A DNA stretch of 42,396 bases from Sphingopyxis soli (GCF_018682675.1 NZ_JAFMTR010000104.1:1-42396), one strand, 5' to 3'; counted from the first letter of the stretch, positions 1 to 9,246 are shown. The notes: generated by a model from the sequence alone, not told the origin. Numbers and translations: made by a program.

Positions 1-66
1 CGCCATCGCCCCTCCGTCAGCGCTTCGCGCTGCCACCTCCCCATGGCTTCGCCACAGGGAGGATAT
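1..66. repeat. Dispersed palindromic repeat, copy at window start
   Basis: Short GC-rich inverted segments lie just downstream of the minus-strand gene that ends at 72. Read on the minus strand it contains a GGGGAGGTGGC block followed by GCTGACGGAGGGGC. The same two blocks occur in the same order on the plus strand at 42321-42356. It is therefore one member of a dispersed repeat family and is cut by the window edge. It may also end transcription of the upstream operon, but no T-tract is visible. Confidence 0.6.
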
Positions 67-71
67 ATTTC

Positions 72-3000
72 CTACAGCTCGAGCCCCGCAAAGCTCGTCT
101 GGTCGAACTTCAGCTTGAAGGTGACATAGGCGCCCGAGCGCGAGAAGCGCGCGTTTTCGAAGTCGCGGTCGTGAAATCCCGCGAAATTATAGCCGAAGGT
201 GATGTTGGCGTTCTTCACCGGCGCCAGCGTTACCGTCGGACCGCCGACCCACGCGACGGTGTCGCCGCCGGTGCCGATGCGGGCGGTCCCCGAGGCGCCG
301 ACATCGACATTTTCGGTCAGGCTGAAGCGGACGTCGGCGCCGAGCAGGTTCGACCAGCCCTCGACATCGTCGGCGCCGAAGCGGTCGAAATTGTAGCGCA
401 TGCTCCAGAACAGGCCGATTTCGGCGCGTTCGTACCAATTCTTGCCGCTGCCAATCCCGCGGTTGCCGAGCGGGGTCCAGTTGATCGACAGGCTATTGAG
501 CAGGCGACGGCTCGTCGCGTCGCCGTCTATCGTCAACGGAATGTCGCCGACGGGGCCGACCTGACCCGCAATGGCATCGCGAACCTTGTCCGAGCGGAAC
601 TCGCTCTTGTTGAGCCACGAAATTTGCGAGTCGGCGGGGCGATGCGCCCAGCTTGCCTCGAAGGTGATGACTTCGGTCGTCGGGGTCGAGCCGCTGCCGC
701 TGGCCTTCGCATAGGTGAAGAGCGCGCCGAGTGCCTGGCCCTCGCCGAACTGGCGGAGGCCGCCGAGCGTCAGGCCATAGCGGTTGGCCAGCTCGCCATC
801 GCGATATTCGGCGCGGCCGGTGATCGTCCAGCGCTGCGTGCGATACGTCGCCCCCGCGCTGATCGCGGTGAAATCCTCGGCCAGCGTGCCGTTATCGCCC
901 AGGAAGCCGCCCGAGGCGGCGGGCTGGTCGACGTTGAGCACGTCGCTGGCGCGGATGCCGCCGATGGTGCGGTTGCCGTCGAGCGAGAGGTCGACCGACC
1001 AATGCTCGTCGAGCTTCAGCGACTGCGATAGGCCATAGGCGGCGAAGCTGCGCGGGCCATATTCGCCGATTTCCTGCTGGTTCGCAGTCGCGAGCAGACG
1101 TGCGCCGGCCCACGGCGCAAGGTCGAAGCCGATGCGCGCGGTGCGGGCGCGCACCGTGTCGCCATCGGCGATTTCGTAACTGCCGACGAGGTTCACGTCG
1201 CGCGTCACCGCATAACGCGCACCGATGCGATGGCGGGTCGGAAAATCGACGCTCCCGTCCTCGCCGCCGAGCGCAAATTCGGTCTGGGCATCGAATTCGA
1301 GCTTTTTGTCGAACAATCGCTGCGTCGCGCCGAACTGGACGATGTTCGAGGTGTTGCGCGAGCCGTCCGACAGGCGGTCGTCGGCATGGGTCAGACCCGC
1401 GCGGAGGACCGTCGCGCCAGTATCATATTCGACGAGCGCTTTCGCGGCGCGGCGGCGTGCATCGACGTCGAGATAATCTTCCTGCCAGGCGCTTCCGGTC
1501 GCCGACAGATTGCGCGTCGCCTTCAGGCGGGCGTCGAAGCCGAATTTGCGCGTGCCGTCCTCGCCGCTGTTGAGCTGACCCGTACCGAAACCCGCTTCGC
1601 GCTCGCGGACATAGGCGAGGAAGTCGGCGTTGCGGCTGTGATGTTCGGCCTCGATCAGCCACGCCTTCGCGGTCCCGGCCGCGGCGACGCTGCTGCCGTT
1701 CCTCGCCTTGGCGTCGCTCACCGCATATTCGGCGCGCACTTCGGTATCGACGTTCGGGCGATAGCGAGCATCGACTCCGCCGAGGTTGGTTTTGGTGCTG
1801 TTGTCCTCATCGTGGATGAAGGTGGCGCCGACGCGCAGCTTTTCGTCGTTTGACTGGTAACTGACCCGGCCGCCGCCGTTGAGCACGCGCTCGCCGACGC
1901 CGTCCACTTCATATTCGGCGACGATGAACTGCGGATCGAGGTTCGACGAACGGCTGAGCACCGGCGAGCGGAAGCGGATCGTGCCGGCGAGATAGTCGAT
2001 GTCATAGTCGATGTTACGCGTCAGGCTGACGCTCTCGACGATCCGCTCGCTGTGCAGGCGGTCGCGCGTTTCGATGACGATGCGTTCGCTGTTCGGCAGG
2101 ATGTCGCGCGCACCGAGCTGGTAGGGGCCGGTCAGGCCATTGCCCTGGATTTCGTCGCGGCGGAAGCGGTATGGCGTGTCGGCAATGAAAGCCGTCGCCG
2201 CGAGGTTCCTGCCGCGATACTCGGCCTTGCCGCCATTGAGCGCGCGCTGATAGCGGGCGAGCTCGGGTTCGGAGATCCCCGTCTCGATATCGCCGAACAT
2301 CGCATAGAATTGCGGGCGTTCGAGGCGCAGGTAGAGCTTGCGCACCGACGCGGCGTCGTAGCGCGTTTCGTTGCGGTCGGCATAGATGGTGTAATAGGCG
2401 CGCGGGTCGATCATGCCGCCAAAGCGGGCGTCGTCCTGATCCTTGTCGCTGTCATACGCCAGCGTCATCAGCCATTTGCCGCGCACGCGGCCCTTCGCAT
2501 AGAGCGCAAGGCGGGCGTCGGCATTGATATCGTCGAGCGCCTCGGCGACGGGCTCCATGCGGTCGTCGAGCGTGTTATAGCCGAGCGTTCCTGCCGCGAA
2601 GCCGACGACGGTCCATGGCCGATTGCCCGGATCGAGCCAGGTTTCGATCGTTTGCTTGCGCGTCACCTTGTCGTCGCGGAAACTGAAATCCATCGTCAGC
2701 GTGCCCGACGCCGTCGTCGGCTCGAGCTCGATATAGGCGATGCCGTCATCGCCATCGATGCGCCAGACGGGCTGCGCGCGTTCGAGACCGGCGAGTTGCC
2801 GCGCCTGCTGTGCATCGGCTTCGACCGCGGGATAATAGGGGGCAGGGACGCTGAAATCGCCGGTCAAGCCCGAACGGACCGGTTTGCCGTCGCGGTCGGT
2901 CAGGCGCACCGCGATCACCGGGCGCGTCACGCCGTCGGCGATCAGTACCGACTTTTCGCGGATCAGCGTCGCGCGCATCGCGGTGATCGAATAATGGACG

Positions 3001-5222
3001 CTGCGTTCGAGCGTTTCGAGCACCGCGCCATTTTCATCCGTCACCTGCGCGACGAGTCTGTTTTCGCCTTCGCGGATCTCGACGGCGCGCCAAAGGCTGA
3101 CCGCGACCAGCCCGTCGGCCGACTTGCTCGTGCCTTCGAAGGTGAGCGGATCGACGGGTTTGCCGTTGATCGTCAGTGTCACCTTCTGGCCCGTTGCGTG
3201 CTTGATCGCGGCGCGGATCGACTTGGTACGCGGATTATGGCCGGCTTCGGGGAAGAGCCAGCCGATGCCCGGCGCCTGCCCCTCAAGCCAATTGCGGTTC
3301 GCGCCCGCGGCCTCAGGGTCGCCGACCGGCTTGGGCGCTTCGAAGGCCGCGGTTTTCGGCGCTGCTCGCGGGGCGACCGCAATGGCGCGGAAGTCGGCGC
3401 GCTTCAGCGAGCCCCCGCGACCCTCGACGAAGCGCGAGATCGCGCTGCCCGCGCTGGCGGTCGAACGCGCGCAATCGATGGTCTCGCGGTCGAGCGGCAG
3501 GGTCGACGGATCGATCTGGACGACATGGAGCCCGGGACGGACGCCCTCGAAATGATAGCGGCCATCCTCGTCGGTGACGGTGTAACTGCCGTCCTGCAGC
3601 ATCACGCGGACGCCCGCGACGCCCAGCGCCTTGGCAGGGTTCGCGCTGCAGCCGCCATCGGTGATGCGACCGATGATCGTCATGCGGTCGCCAAGCTGGT
3701 CGCGTTTGATCGCGATCGTCGCTTCGGCAATGTTGCTTTCGGTGCGCCGGTTGTCGACTGCGCTCGCGCGGTTGAGCGCGTTGCCGGGCTGGGCGGACAC
3801 CGTCACTTCGGCGACATAGGTCAGCAGAATGGTCGCGTCGGGCGCGAGCGGGGGCAGGCTGACGGTGAAATCGCGGCCGTTGGCGTTCGTGACGGCGTCG
3901 ATCCGTTGGCCGTTGGCGCGCACGGTACCGGGGCGCAGACGCATCCCGGCGGGCAGTGCGTCGCTGACGGTGACCGAGCCGGTCGAGCGGCGCGCGTCGC
4001 GGTTGGAGACTTCGATGCGATATTGCACCACGTCGCCGGGCACGGCGGTCTGCGTCGAGGTCGTCTTGCGCAGGATCAGCGGCAGGCCTGGCCGATCGAC
4101 GGGCACATCCACGCGAACAGGCGCGGGGCTGTCGAGCGTGAAGGCGCGGCTGTAGCTCGCATCGGTGATGGTGAAGGGCAGGCCGTCGTCGGGACGACGC
4201 AGCGCCGCGAGATCTGCGGGGCTTGAAGCCGACGGTGCGGTGTAGGGCGCGGGGGGTTCCACGACAAGGCGATAGGTGCCGGGTGCGACGAACGGAAAGC
4301 GGTAGTCGCCGGGCGGATAGCTGTAGAGTTTGCCGCTGCCGTCGGTGACGGTCTGACCCGTTACGACGGTCGAAGGGTAAGCCGATACGCCGTCGTCGCC
4401 GAACACCTGCGCGGGCTGGCCGGTCGCGGCGTTGACCAGCGTGACGCGGCTACCCGGGACCGCAGAACCATCGCCGCTGTCGAACACGATGCCGAAGGGG
4501 TCGACGAGGAAATCGATCGTCGCGGTGGCGACGAGGCTGGCGTTCGCCTGATCGGTGACGCGAAGCTGGAGCGGCGATCCTGGATTGACCGACAGGCGGC
4601 AGTCGCCCTGGACGACGGCGGGCGGCACACCGATCGTGTTGATGAAACCGGTGAATTCGCCGCTGTTCGATGCGGTCTCGGTAAGCGTGATCTGTTCGCG
4701 ATCGCCGTTGGCAAGATCAAGGACGGCCGCCAGCGTATCGATCGCGTTTGGATCGATATTGGCCGAGGCGAGGGTGAGGCCGATCACCAGCACTTCACCG
4801 GCGCGAAACGCGTTGCTGCTCTGGAGCGAGGCTGGAGTCGTCGGGAGCCCGGCATATACTCCCGACAACTGGATGAGGTTGCCGCTGCTGGCGGCCCCCA
4901 GATTCTGCACCGCGATGATCGAGCCCCCGCATTGCGTGGGACGCAGCGGCGCCGATTTGTCGCCGCCGTTTTCGAGCAGCCGATAGGTCTGGATCACCGG
5001 CTGTTCGGGCGGGGGTGACCGGACCGTCACGTCGACGCGGTTCGACAGCGTTTGACCCGCGCGACCATTGTCGGTCCAGTCGGCGGTGGCGGTATTGGAA
5101 ATGACCTGCGCATGGGCCGCCGGCGCCGCGGGCAGCAGCGCTGCCGCGACCGCGGCGGTCACGAACGACAGATATTTCCGGTGGAACTGCATCGCTGGCC
5201 CCGGGGCGGGCAGCGGAAGCAC
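72..5222 (-). CDS. Giant exported DUF11/SdrB-like protein with C-terminal outer-membrane beta-barrel
   Basis: This 1716-residue protein is not one I can name. A signal peptide at about residues 11-38 ends in AHA, and is followed by an ISNTATA segment shared with two other operon proteins. Residues 240-330 and 510-580 look like SdrD-B / carboxypeptidase-regulatory-like beta modules (second one with TDEDGRYHFEGV). Residues 380-475 form a DUF11 module (VPGDVVQYRIEV). Residues 740-860 look Ig/invasin-like. Residues 960-1085 carry a conserved-looking block ending IDYDIDYLAGTIRF. From about 1095 to the end, alternating amphipathic strands and short turns suggest a large barrel, ending FAGLEL. The start is GTG at 5222 (GGAAGG eight bases upstream); ATG at 5192 gives a tidier signal peptide and is the alternative. 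It is the last gene of the operon, 28 bases after the 352-aa gene. An outer-membrane anchor or export role for its partners is an inference. Confidence 0.85.
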   Translation of the reverse strand: MLPLPAPGPAMQFHRKYLSFVTAAVAAALLPAAPAAHAQVISNTATADWTDNGRAGQTLSNRVDVTVRSPPPEQPVIQTYRLLENGGDKSAPLRPTQCGGSIIAVQNLGAASSGNLIQLSGVYAGLPTTPASLQSSNAFRAGEVLVIGLTLASANIDPNAIDTLAAVLDLANGDREQITLTETASNSGEFTGFINTIGVPPAVVQGDCRLSVNPGSPLQLRVTDQANASLVATATIDFLVDPFGIVFDSGDGSAVPGSRVTLVNAATGQPAQVFGDDGVSAYPSTVVTGQTVTDGSGKLYSYPPGDYRFPFVAPGTYRLVVEPPAPYTAPSASSPADLAALRRPDDGLPFTITDASYSRAFTLDSPAPVRVDVPVDRPGLPLILRKTTSTQTAVPGDVVQYRIEVSNRDARRSTGSVTVSDALPAGMRLRPGTVRANGQRIDAVTNANGRDFTVSLPPLAPDATILLTYVAEVTVSAQPGNALNRASAVDNRRTESNIAEATIAIKRDQLGDRMTIIGRITDGGCSANPAKALGVAGVRVMLQDGSYTVTDEDGRYHFEGVRPGLHVVQIDPSTLPLDRETIDCARSTASAGSAISRFVEGRGGSLKRADFRAIAVAPRAAPKTAAFEAPKPVGDPEAAGANRNWLEGQAPGIGWLFPEAGHNPRTKSIRAAIKHATGQKVTLTINGKPVDPLTFEGTSKSADGLVAVSLWRAVEIREGENRLVAQVTDENGAVLETLERSVHYSITAMRATLIREKSVLIADGVTRPVIAVRLTDRDGKPVRSGLTGDFSVPAPYYPAVEADAQQARQLAGLERAQPVWRIDGDDGIAYIELEPTTASGTLTMDFSFRDDKVTRKQTIETWLDPGNRPWTVVGFAAGTLGYNTLDDRMEPVAEALDDINADARLALYAKGRVRGKWLMTLAYDSDKDQDDARFGGMIDPRAYYTIYADRNETRYDAASVRKLYLRLERPQFYAMFGDIETGISEPELARYQRALNGGKAEYRGRNLAATAFIADTPYRFRRDEIQGNGLTGPYQLGARDILPNSERIVIETRDRLHSERIVESVSLTRNIDYDIDYLAGTIRFRSPVLSRSSNLDPQFIVAEYEVDGVGERVLNGGGRVSYQSNDEKLRVGATFIHDEDNSTKTNLGGVDARYRPNVDTEVRAEYAVSDAKARNGSSVAAAGTAKAWLIEAEHHSRNADFLAYVREREAGFGTGQLNSGEDGTRKFGFDARLKATRNLSATGSAWQEDYLDVDARRRAAKALVEYDTGATVLRAGLTHADDRLSDGSRNTSNIVQFGATQRLFDKKLEFDAQTEFALGGEDGSVDFPTRHRIGARYAVTRDVNLVGSYEIADGDTVRARTARIGFDLAPWAGARLLATANQQEIGEYGPRSFAAYGLSQSLKLDEHWSVDLSLDGNRTIGGIRASDVLNVDQPAASGGFLGDNGTLAEDFTAISAGATYRTQRWTITGRAEYRDGELANRYGLTLGGLRQFGEGQALGALFTYAKASGSGSTPTTEVITFEASWAHRPADSQISWLNKSEFRSDKVRDAIAGQVGPVGDIPLTIDGDATSRRLLNSLSINWTPLGNRGIGSGKNWYERAEIGLFWSMRYNFDRFGADDVEGWSNLLGADVRFSLTENVDVGASGTARIGTGGDTVAWVGGPTVTLAPVKNANITFGYNFAGFHDRDFENARFSRSGAYVTFKLKFDQTSFAGLEL

Positions 5223-5250
5223 GCCGAACGCCTTCCGCTGCCCCGCCGGA

Positions 5251-6309
5251 TCAGTTGACCGTCGCGCGGAAGACGAGCGTGCGCGTGGCGCCCGCCGCGA
5301 TCGTTGCGATCGTGCCCGACACGTTGGGCGCCGCGTAGCTGCCGCCGGCAGTGCCGTCGGCGTTGCAGGTGCTGCCCGTGACCGTGCCGTTCAGCAGGAT
5401 GGTGCCCGCGTTGAACGTCAGCTGGCCCGGGACCGGGTCGGTGATCGCGACCGAAGTCGCCGCGGCGCTGCCGCTGTTCGCGACCGCGATGCAATATTCG
5501 ACGACGGCGCCGGGGATCAGCTTCGGATTCGTCGTATTGTTGAACGGATCCGAAATGACGCGGCTGGTCTTGGTGACCGCCAGCGTCGCTGTCTGCACCG
5601 TATAGTCGTCGTTATCGCTATGCGACCCGTCGCGCGCGGTGTCGCCGGTGACGCCGGCCGTGTCGGCGAACACCGTGTCCTTGCCCGACGTGTTGGCACC
5701 CGTCGTCTCGGTGATCGCAGCGCCCTGTGTGCTCGCGGTGCCGCCCTCGCGCGCTGTCGCGCGGAGCGTGACCCCGGCGACCGCACTGTTGGCGAGACCC
5801 GTCGGAATGTCCGCGACGACAAACAAGGTCGCCGATGCATCGGCGGCGAGTTCGTCGACATAGGTGACGAGCGTGTCGGCTGCGTCCCAGCTGCCGACCG
5901 TGCCGCTGGTGCTGTCGCGATAGATTCGGACATTCGTCGCGTCGAACGTGTCGGTACCGCCGTGCGAGGCGGTGCCGCCGGTGATCTGCGACGCGACGAG
6001 CGCGAAGTCGAGCACCTCGTTCGAATTGTTGGTGAGCTGGAAGGTCGTCACCGCATTGGTCTGTCCCGGGACGACATTGGTCGTAACGGTCCCCACCTCG
6101 GCGACGGTCAGGTTGATCTTGCGGTCGACCGTGAACGTGTCCGAAGCGGTCTGCGCGCCCTGTGCGACACCCCCCACCTGGTAGTTGACGGTCGCGGTAT
6201 TCGTTATCGAGGTTCCCGCGGTGGTCCCGGCCGCATAGGCCGGGCCGGCAGCGGCGCCGAACGCGACTGCCAGACCGATGGAACCCCAGTAAGTCAGCTT
6301 GCTGGTCAT
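5251..6309 (-). CDS. Exported DUF11 repeat protein, 352 aa
   Basis: Third gene of the DUF11 operon. The N-terminus is a clear signal peptide (MTSKLTYWGS..., cleavage after AYA near residue 26). The mature protein begins with a GTSITNTATVNYQ segment matching the start of the 333-aa and 1716-aa partners. The middle is Thr/Ala/Asp-rich and beta-type. The last third is one DUF11 module: a KTSRVISDPF lead-in, LIPGAVVEYCIAV, and a final strand TRTLVFRATVN that is the C-terminus. There is no membrane anchor, LPXTG motif or barrel, so it should be secreted or periplasmic. The ATG at 6309 has AGGA eight bases upstream. A surface structural role is inferred from context only. Confidence 0.85.
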   Translation of the reverse strand: MTSKLTYWGSIGLAVAFGAAAGPAYAAGTTAGTSITNTATVNYQVGGVAQGAQTASDTFTVDRKINLTVAEVGTVTTNVVPGQTNAVTTFQLTNNSNEVLDFALVASQITGGTASHGGTDTFDATNVRIYRDSTSGTVGSWDAADTLVTYVDELAADASATLFVVADIPTGLANSAVAGVTLRATAREGGTASTQGAAITETTGANTSGKDTVFADTAGVTGDTARDGSHSDNDDYTVQTATLAVTKTSRVISDPFNNTTNPKLIPGAVVEYCIAVANSGSAAATSVAITDPVPGQLTFNAGTILLNGTVTGSTCNADGTAGGSYAAPNVSGTIATIAAGATRTLVFRATVN

Positions 6310-6383
6310 AGCTGAATTCCTAGGCTTTGCTGGTCGCCAAATTCCCCACCGCCGGCAACCGTTAAGCGGCTTACTTCAAAGGA

Positions 6384-6848
6384 TTATTTGACGACCCCCC
6401 GAAACATGACCTTTCCGCTGCCCCCCGCCGGAATGGGTTTCTGGAACGCCCAGCGGATGTGCGTGACGTCGGCGGGTTGCGCCGGACGGCGGGTGCCATC
6501 GGGCTGGATGACCGAGAGCGTGTCGAGCGCACCCCATGCCTTGCCGCCGTCGACCGAGACGATCGGGCTGGCGTCGCCCGCTCCCGCGAAGCGCACCGCC
6601 GACGGCATCGGATTGGTGATGACGAACTTGTCGGCAGGCTCGCCGCCCGCGTTGCGATAATTCAGCACGAACACCAGCCGGTCGCCGGGAACGACGACCT
6701 TCGGTTCTTCGAGCAATACGCGCTGCTTGCCGCTCGCGTCGGTCGTGACGCGTTCGACGAAGACGCTGTTGTCGAGCGCGACCTGGTTGGCGGCCAAGGC
6801 CGGCGCCGGTGCAAGTGTCGCGAGCAGCAGGATAAGGAGCTTTCGCAT
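6384..6848 (-). CDS. Small exported DUF11-like protein, 154 aa
   Basis: Second gene of the DUF11 operon. A signal peptide of about 19 residues (MRKLLILLLATLAPAPALA) precedes a compact single-domain beta protein. It carries VVPGDRLVFVLNYRN and ends AGGSGKVMFRGVVK, so it is essentially one DUF11-type module with no extra domains. Its start codon overlaps the stop of the 333-aa gene as TGATG, and GAGG lies eight bases upstream, which implies translational coupling. Its size and single domain would suit an assembly partner or minor subunit, but nothing in the sequence proves this. Confidence 0.85.
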   Translation of the reverse strand: MRKLLILLLATLAPAPALAANQVALDNSVFVERVTTDASGKQRVLLEEPKVVVPGDRLVFVLNYRNAGGEPADKFVITNPMPSAVRFAGAGDASPIVSVDGGKAWGALDTLSVIQPDGTRRPAQPADVTHIRWAFQKPIPAGGSGKVMFRGVVK

Positions 6849-7849
6849 CAGTTGATCCTCGTGCGGAAGGTGACGGTACGGGTCTGGCCGCCGGCAACGG
6901 TGCCGAGGCCGATGTGAATGCGGGTGCCGTTAAAGTCGCCCGCGTCGGCGTCGGCGGCGTCGGTCAACGGACTGCCGCCGAGCGTGATCGATCCCGCGAC
7001 ATAGGCAGTGTCGGCGGGAATATTGTCGTTGATCGCCAGTCCGCTGACCGATCCCGACCCGGCGACGGTGGCGGTGATCGTGTAGGTGATGATCGCGCCG
7101 GGAACCGGTTCGCTGCCGCCGAAGGGATCGACGATCGTCGCCGATTTGACGAGCGAGACGGTGGCGGCGGAAACGAGGAAATTGCCATTGTCCTGGCCAT
7201 CTGCGCCGGTAGAGCCGACAATCGCATCGCCGCCGCCTTCGCCCAGGCCGGCAAAGGCTGTGCCGGGGGCGCCGGTCCCGGTCTTCGCCGCCGCGACGAG
7301 CGTGACGATGCCGCGATTGCCGTCGGCGACGCTCCCCGGGGTCGTCGCGAGGACGAAGACGGTCATCGTCGCGTCGGGCTGCAGCGCGCTTTCCGAACCC
7401 GCGACATAGAGGGTGTCGGTCCCGGCGTCATAGGTGCCGTTGTTGTTGGCATCGATGTAGATCTGGGCGACGACCGGATCATAGTCGTCGCCGCCGACAT
7501 TCGCGATCGTGCCGAGCGCAAAGGCTTCGGGGCCGTTGCCGGTGTTCGTTACGCGGTAGGTCAGAACCTGGTTCGTCGCGCCGGGGGTCGTCGGGACGTC
7601 GGTTGCCTGGTCGGCGACCACGACGTCGAGCACCTCGTCGACGCGCATGTCGACGGTGTTCGAATTGATCGTCTGGTTCCCCGAGCCATTGTCGAAGCTG
7701 GCGCTGGCGGTGTTGCTGATGGTCGTGCCCGCGAGCGTGCCGGCTGCTTGCGCCGGCATGGGCGTCATCAGCGCCACGGCGAGCGCAACGGTTGAAGAGG
7801 GAAGAAGAAGCGTATGATGCCTCGCGCCCCCCACAGGCGCTTTCACCAT
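6848..7849 (-). CDS. Exported DUF11 repeat protein, 333 aa, first gene of operon
   Basis: The frame is open back to 7936, but ATG at 7849 is preferred: GGAG sits nine bases upstream and translation then begins MVKAPVGGARHH, followed by a hydrophobic segment ending PAQA (signal peptide, long n-region). The mature protein begins GTLAGTTISNTASASF, the module shared with the 352-aa and 1716-aa proteins. A DANNNGTYDAGTD stretch near the middle resembles Ca-binding Asp/Asn-rich loops. A DUF11 module follows (PVPGAIITYTITA) and the protein ends TRTVTFRTRIN. It leads the operon and is divergent from the transporter gene at 8047. Function unknown; probably secreted or surface-exposed. Confidence 0.82.
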   Translation of the reverse strand: MVKAPVGGARHHTLLLPSSTVALAVALMTPMPAQAAGTLAGTTISNTASASFDNGSGNQTINSNTVDMRVDEVLDVVVADQATDVPTTPGATNQVLTYRVTNTGNGPEAFALGTIANVGGDDYDPVVAQIYIDANNNGTYDAGTDTLYVAGSESALQPDATMTVFVLATTPGSVADGNRGIVTLVAAAKTGTGAPGTAFAGLGEGGGDAIVGSTGADGQDNGNFLVSAATVSLVKSATIVDPFGGSEPVPGAIITYTITATVAGSGSVSGLAINDNIPADTAYVAGSITLGGSPLTDAADADAGDFNGTRIHIGLGTVAGGQTRTVTFRTRIN

Positions 7850-8046
7850 GATCTTTGACTCCAAATGCTGGTCCTTGGCCCCCGGCATCGGCGAAAAAGT
7901 GTAATTTCTGGTTAAAATTTCGGTAGAAATCAGCATTCTGCTTCAAATGGGGACAGGCGAAGCGCGCGGTTTGCCGCAAATATGGCCGGGTGGCGCGGCG
8001 GCTGAAGCTCGCGTAAGAAGAAGCGGTTAACCGGGAGGCTCGAGGC
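7850..8046. promoter_or_regulatory. Divergent control region with AT-rich direct repeats
   Basis: These 197 bases separate the DUF11 operon from the divergent transporter gene. A patch at about 7895-7950 is clearly richer in A/T than its surroundings. It holds a near-direct repeat, AATTTCTGGT at 7903-7912 and AATTTCGGT at 7916-7924, 13 bases apart. This is the natural place for the operon promoter and perhaps an operator. I could not fix a convincing -35/-10 pair for either gene. Confidence 0.45.
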
Positions 8047-9246
8047 GTGGCTGAAGACAGGGGGAGGGCGAAGGCGGAGTCGGCGCGCGATAGTACCCTG
8101 CGCCAGATCGAGGTCGACGATTTCCGGCGCGACCGGTTGCTCGCCGCGCTTGCGCTGATCCTCGGCGCCAGCTTCTGCCTGGGTTTTCCCTTTGCGCTTA
8201 AGGCGGGAGCCGAGTTTTTCCTGCCGCTCACCGCCGCGATCGTGGTGTCGATTGCGCTCGTCCCGCTGCTCGAATGGCTCGAGCGACGGGGGTTGCCGTC
8301 GGCGCTCGCCGCGTTTCTGGCGCTCGCGGGATTCGTGGCGCTGGTGAATGCGGCGCTGGCGATCATCGTGCTGCCTGCGACCGGCTGGTTCGCCCGCATT
8401 CCCGAATCGATCCCGCGCATCCAGAGCAATCTGGCGCCGCTGATCGATTTCTATTCGAGCCTGCAGAAGTTCGTCGACCGGACGCTGACGTCGGTCGCGA
8501 CGGGGACCGAGGCGACCGCGCAGGCGGTCGCGGCGACCGCGCCGTCGTCGGTTGTCGACTATTTCATCTCCGCAGCGCCATCGGCGGCGATCCAGCTGTT
8601 CTTCGCCGTGCTGGTGATTTTCTTCTTCCTGTCGGGATGGACGCGGCTGCGGCGCGCGACGATTCGCCGCCGCGGCAGCTTCGACGGCGCGATGCAGACC
8701 GCGCGAGTGATCCAGAATGTCGTCGATGCGACCGCCGATTATCTGGCGACGATCACGATGATCAACGCGATCCTGGGGCTTGTCGTCGCGTTGCTGCTCT
8801 GGGCGCTCGGTATGCCGTCGCCCTTCATGTGGGGCGGGATCGTCAGCATCTGCAATTTCGTGCCCTATCTGGGGCCGATCGTTGCGGCGGCGTTGCTGGG
8901 GCTCGGCGGTCTGATGACCTTCGATGCCGTGGGATTCGCGCTGCTGCCTGCCCTGCTCTTCATCGGCGTCCATCTGGTCGAGGCGAATCTCGTCACGCCG
9001 CTGGTGCTCGGCAAGCGGCTCACCATCAATCCGCTGCTGATTCTCGTGTCCTTGAGCTTCTGGGGGTGGGTGTGGGGTACGCCGGGGGCGCTGCTTGCGG
9101 TGCCGCTTCTGCTGATTCTGCAGACCATCCTGGCATCGACAGGAACGCCCGATCTGGCGGGTTTCCTGTTCGAACACGGCACGCTGACCACCGCCGAAGA
9201 GGTGCGCGACCGGTTAAATCGAAAAAAGGAGGATGGCGACGGTTGA
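8047..9246 (+). CDS. AI-2E family (PerM/YdiK-type) membrane transporter
   Basis: A 399-residue integral membrane protein. The order is typical of the family: a cytosolic N-terminus of about 35 residues, paired helices near 40-100, a less hydrophobic extramembrane stretch at 115-180, then a helical cluster at 180-375. Family-typical sequence is seen in NFVPYLGPIVAAALLGLGG and in VEANLVTPLVLGKRLTINP. The start is GTG with GGGAGG eight bases upstream. Family members are annotated as AI-2 exporters, permeases or Na+/H+ antiporters; the substrate cannot be told from sequence. The stop codon overlaps the -35 box of the following tRNA promoter. Confidence 0.88.
   Translation: MAEDRGRAKAESARDSTLRQIEVDDFRRDRLLAALALILGASFCLGFPFALKAGAEFFLPLTAAIVVSIALVPLLEWLERRGLPSALAAFLALAGFVALVNAALAIIVLPATGWFARIPESIPRIQSNLAPLIDFYSSLQKFVDRTLTSVATGTEATAQAVAATAPSSVVDYFISAAPSAAIQLFFAVLVIFFFLSGWTRLRRATIRRRGSFDGAMQTARVIQNVVDATADYLATITMINAILGLVVALLLWALGMPSPFMWGGIVSICNFVPYLGPIVAAALLGLGGLMTFDAVGFALLPALLFIGVHLVEANLVTPLVLGKRLTINPLLILVSLSFWGWVWGTPGALLAVPLLLILQTILASTGTPDLAGFLFEHGTLTTAEEVRDRLNRKKEDGDG

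Noticed and set aside
2052..4226. A 724-codon open frame antisense to the giant DUF11 gene
   Set aside because: It mirrors the third-position G/C bias of the real gene; composition is Arg/Ala/Asp-rich with no family features, and the minus-strand gene has clear domains.
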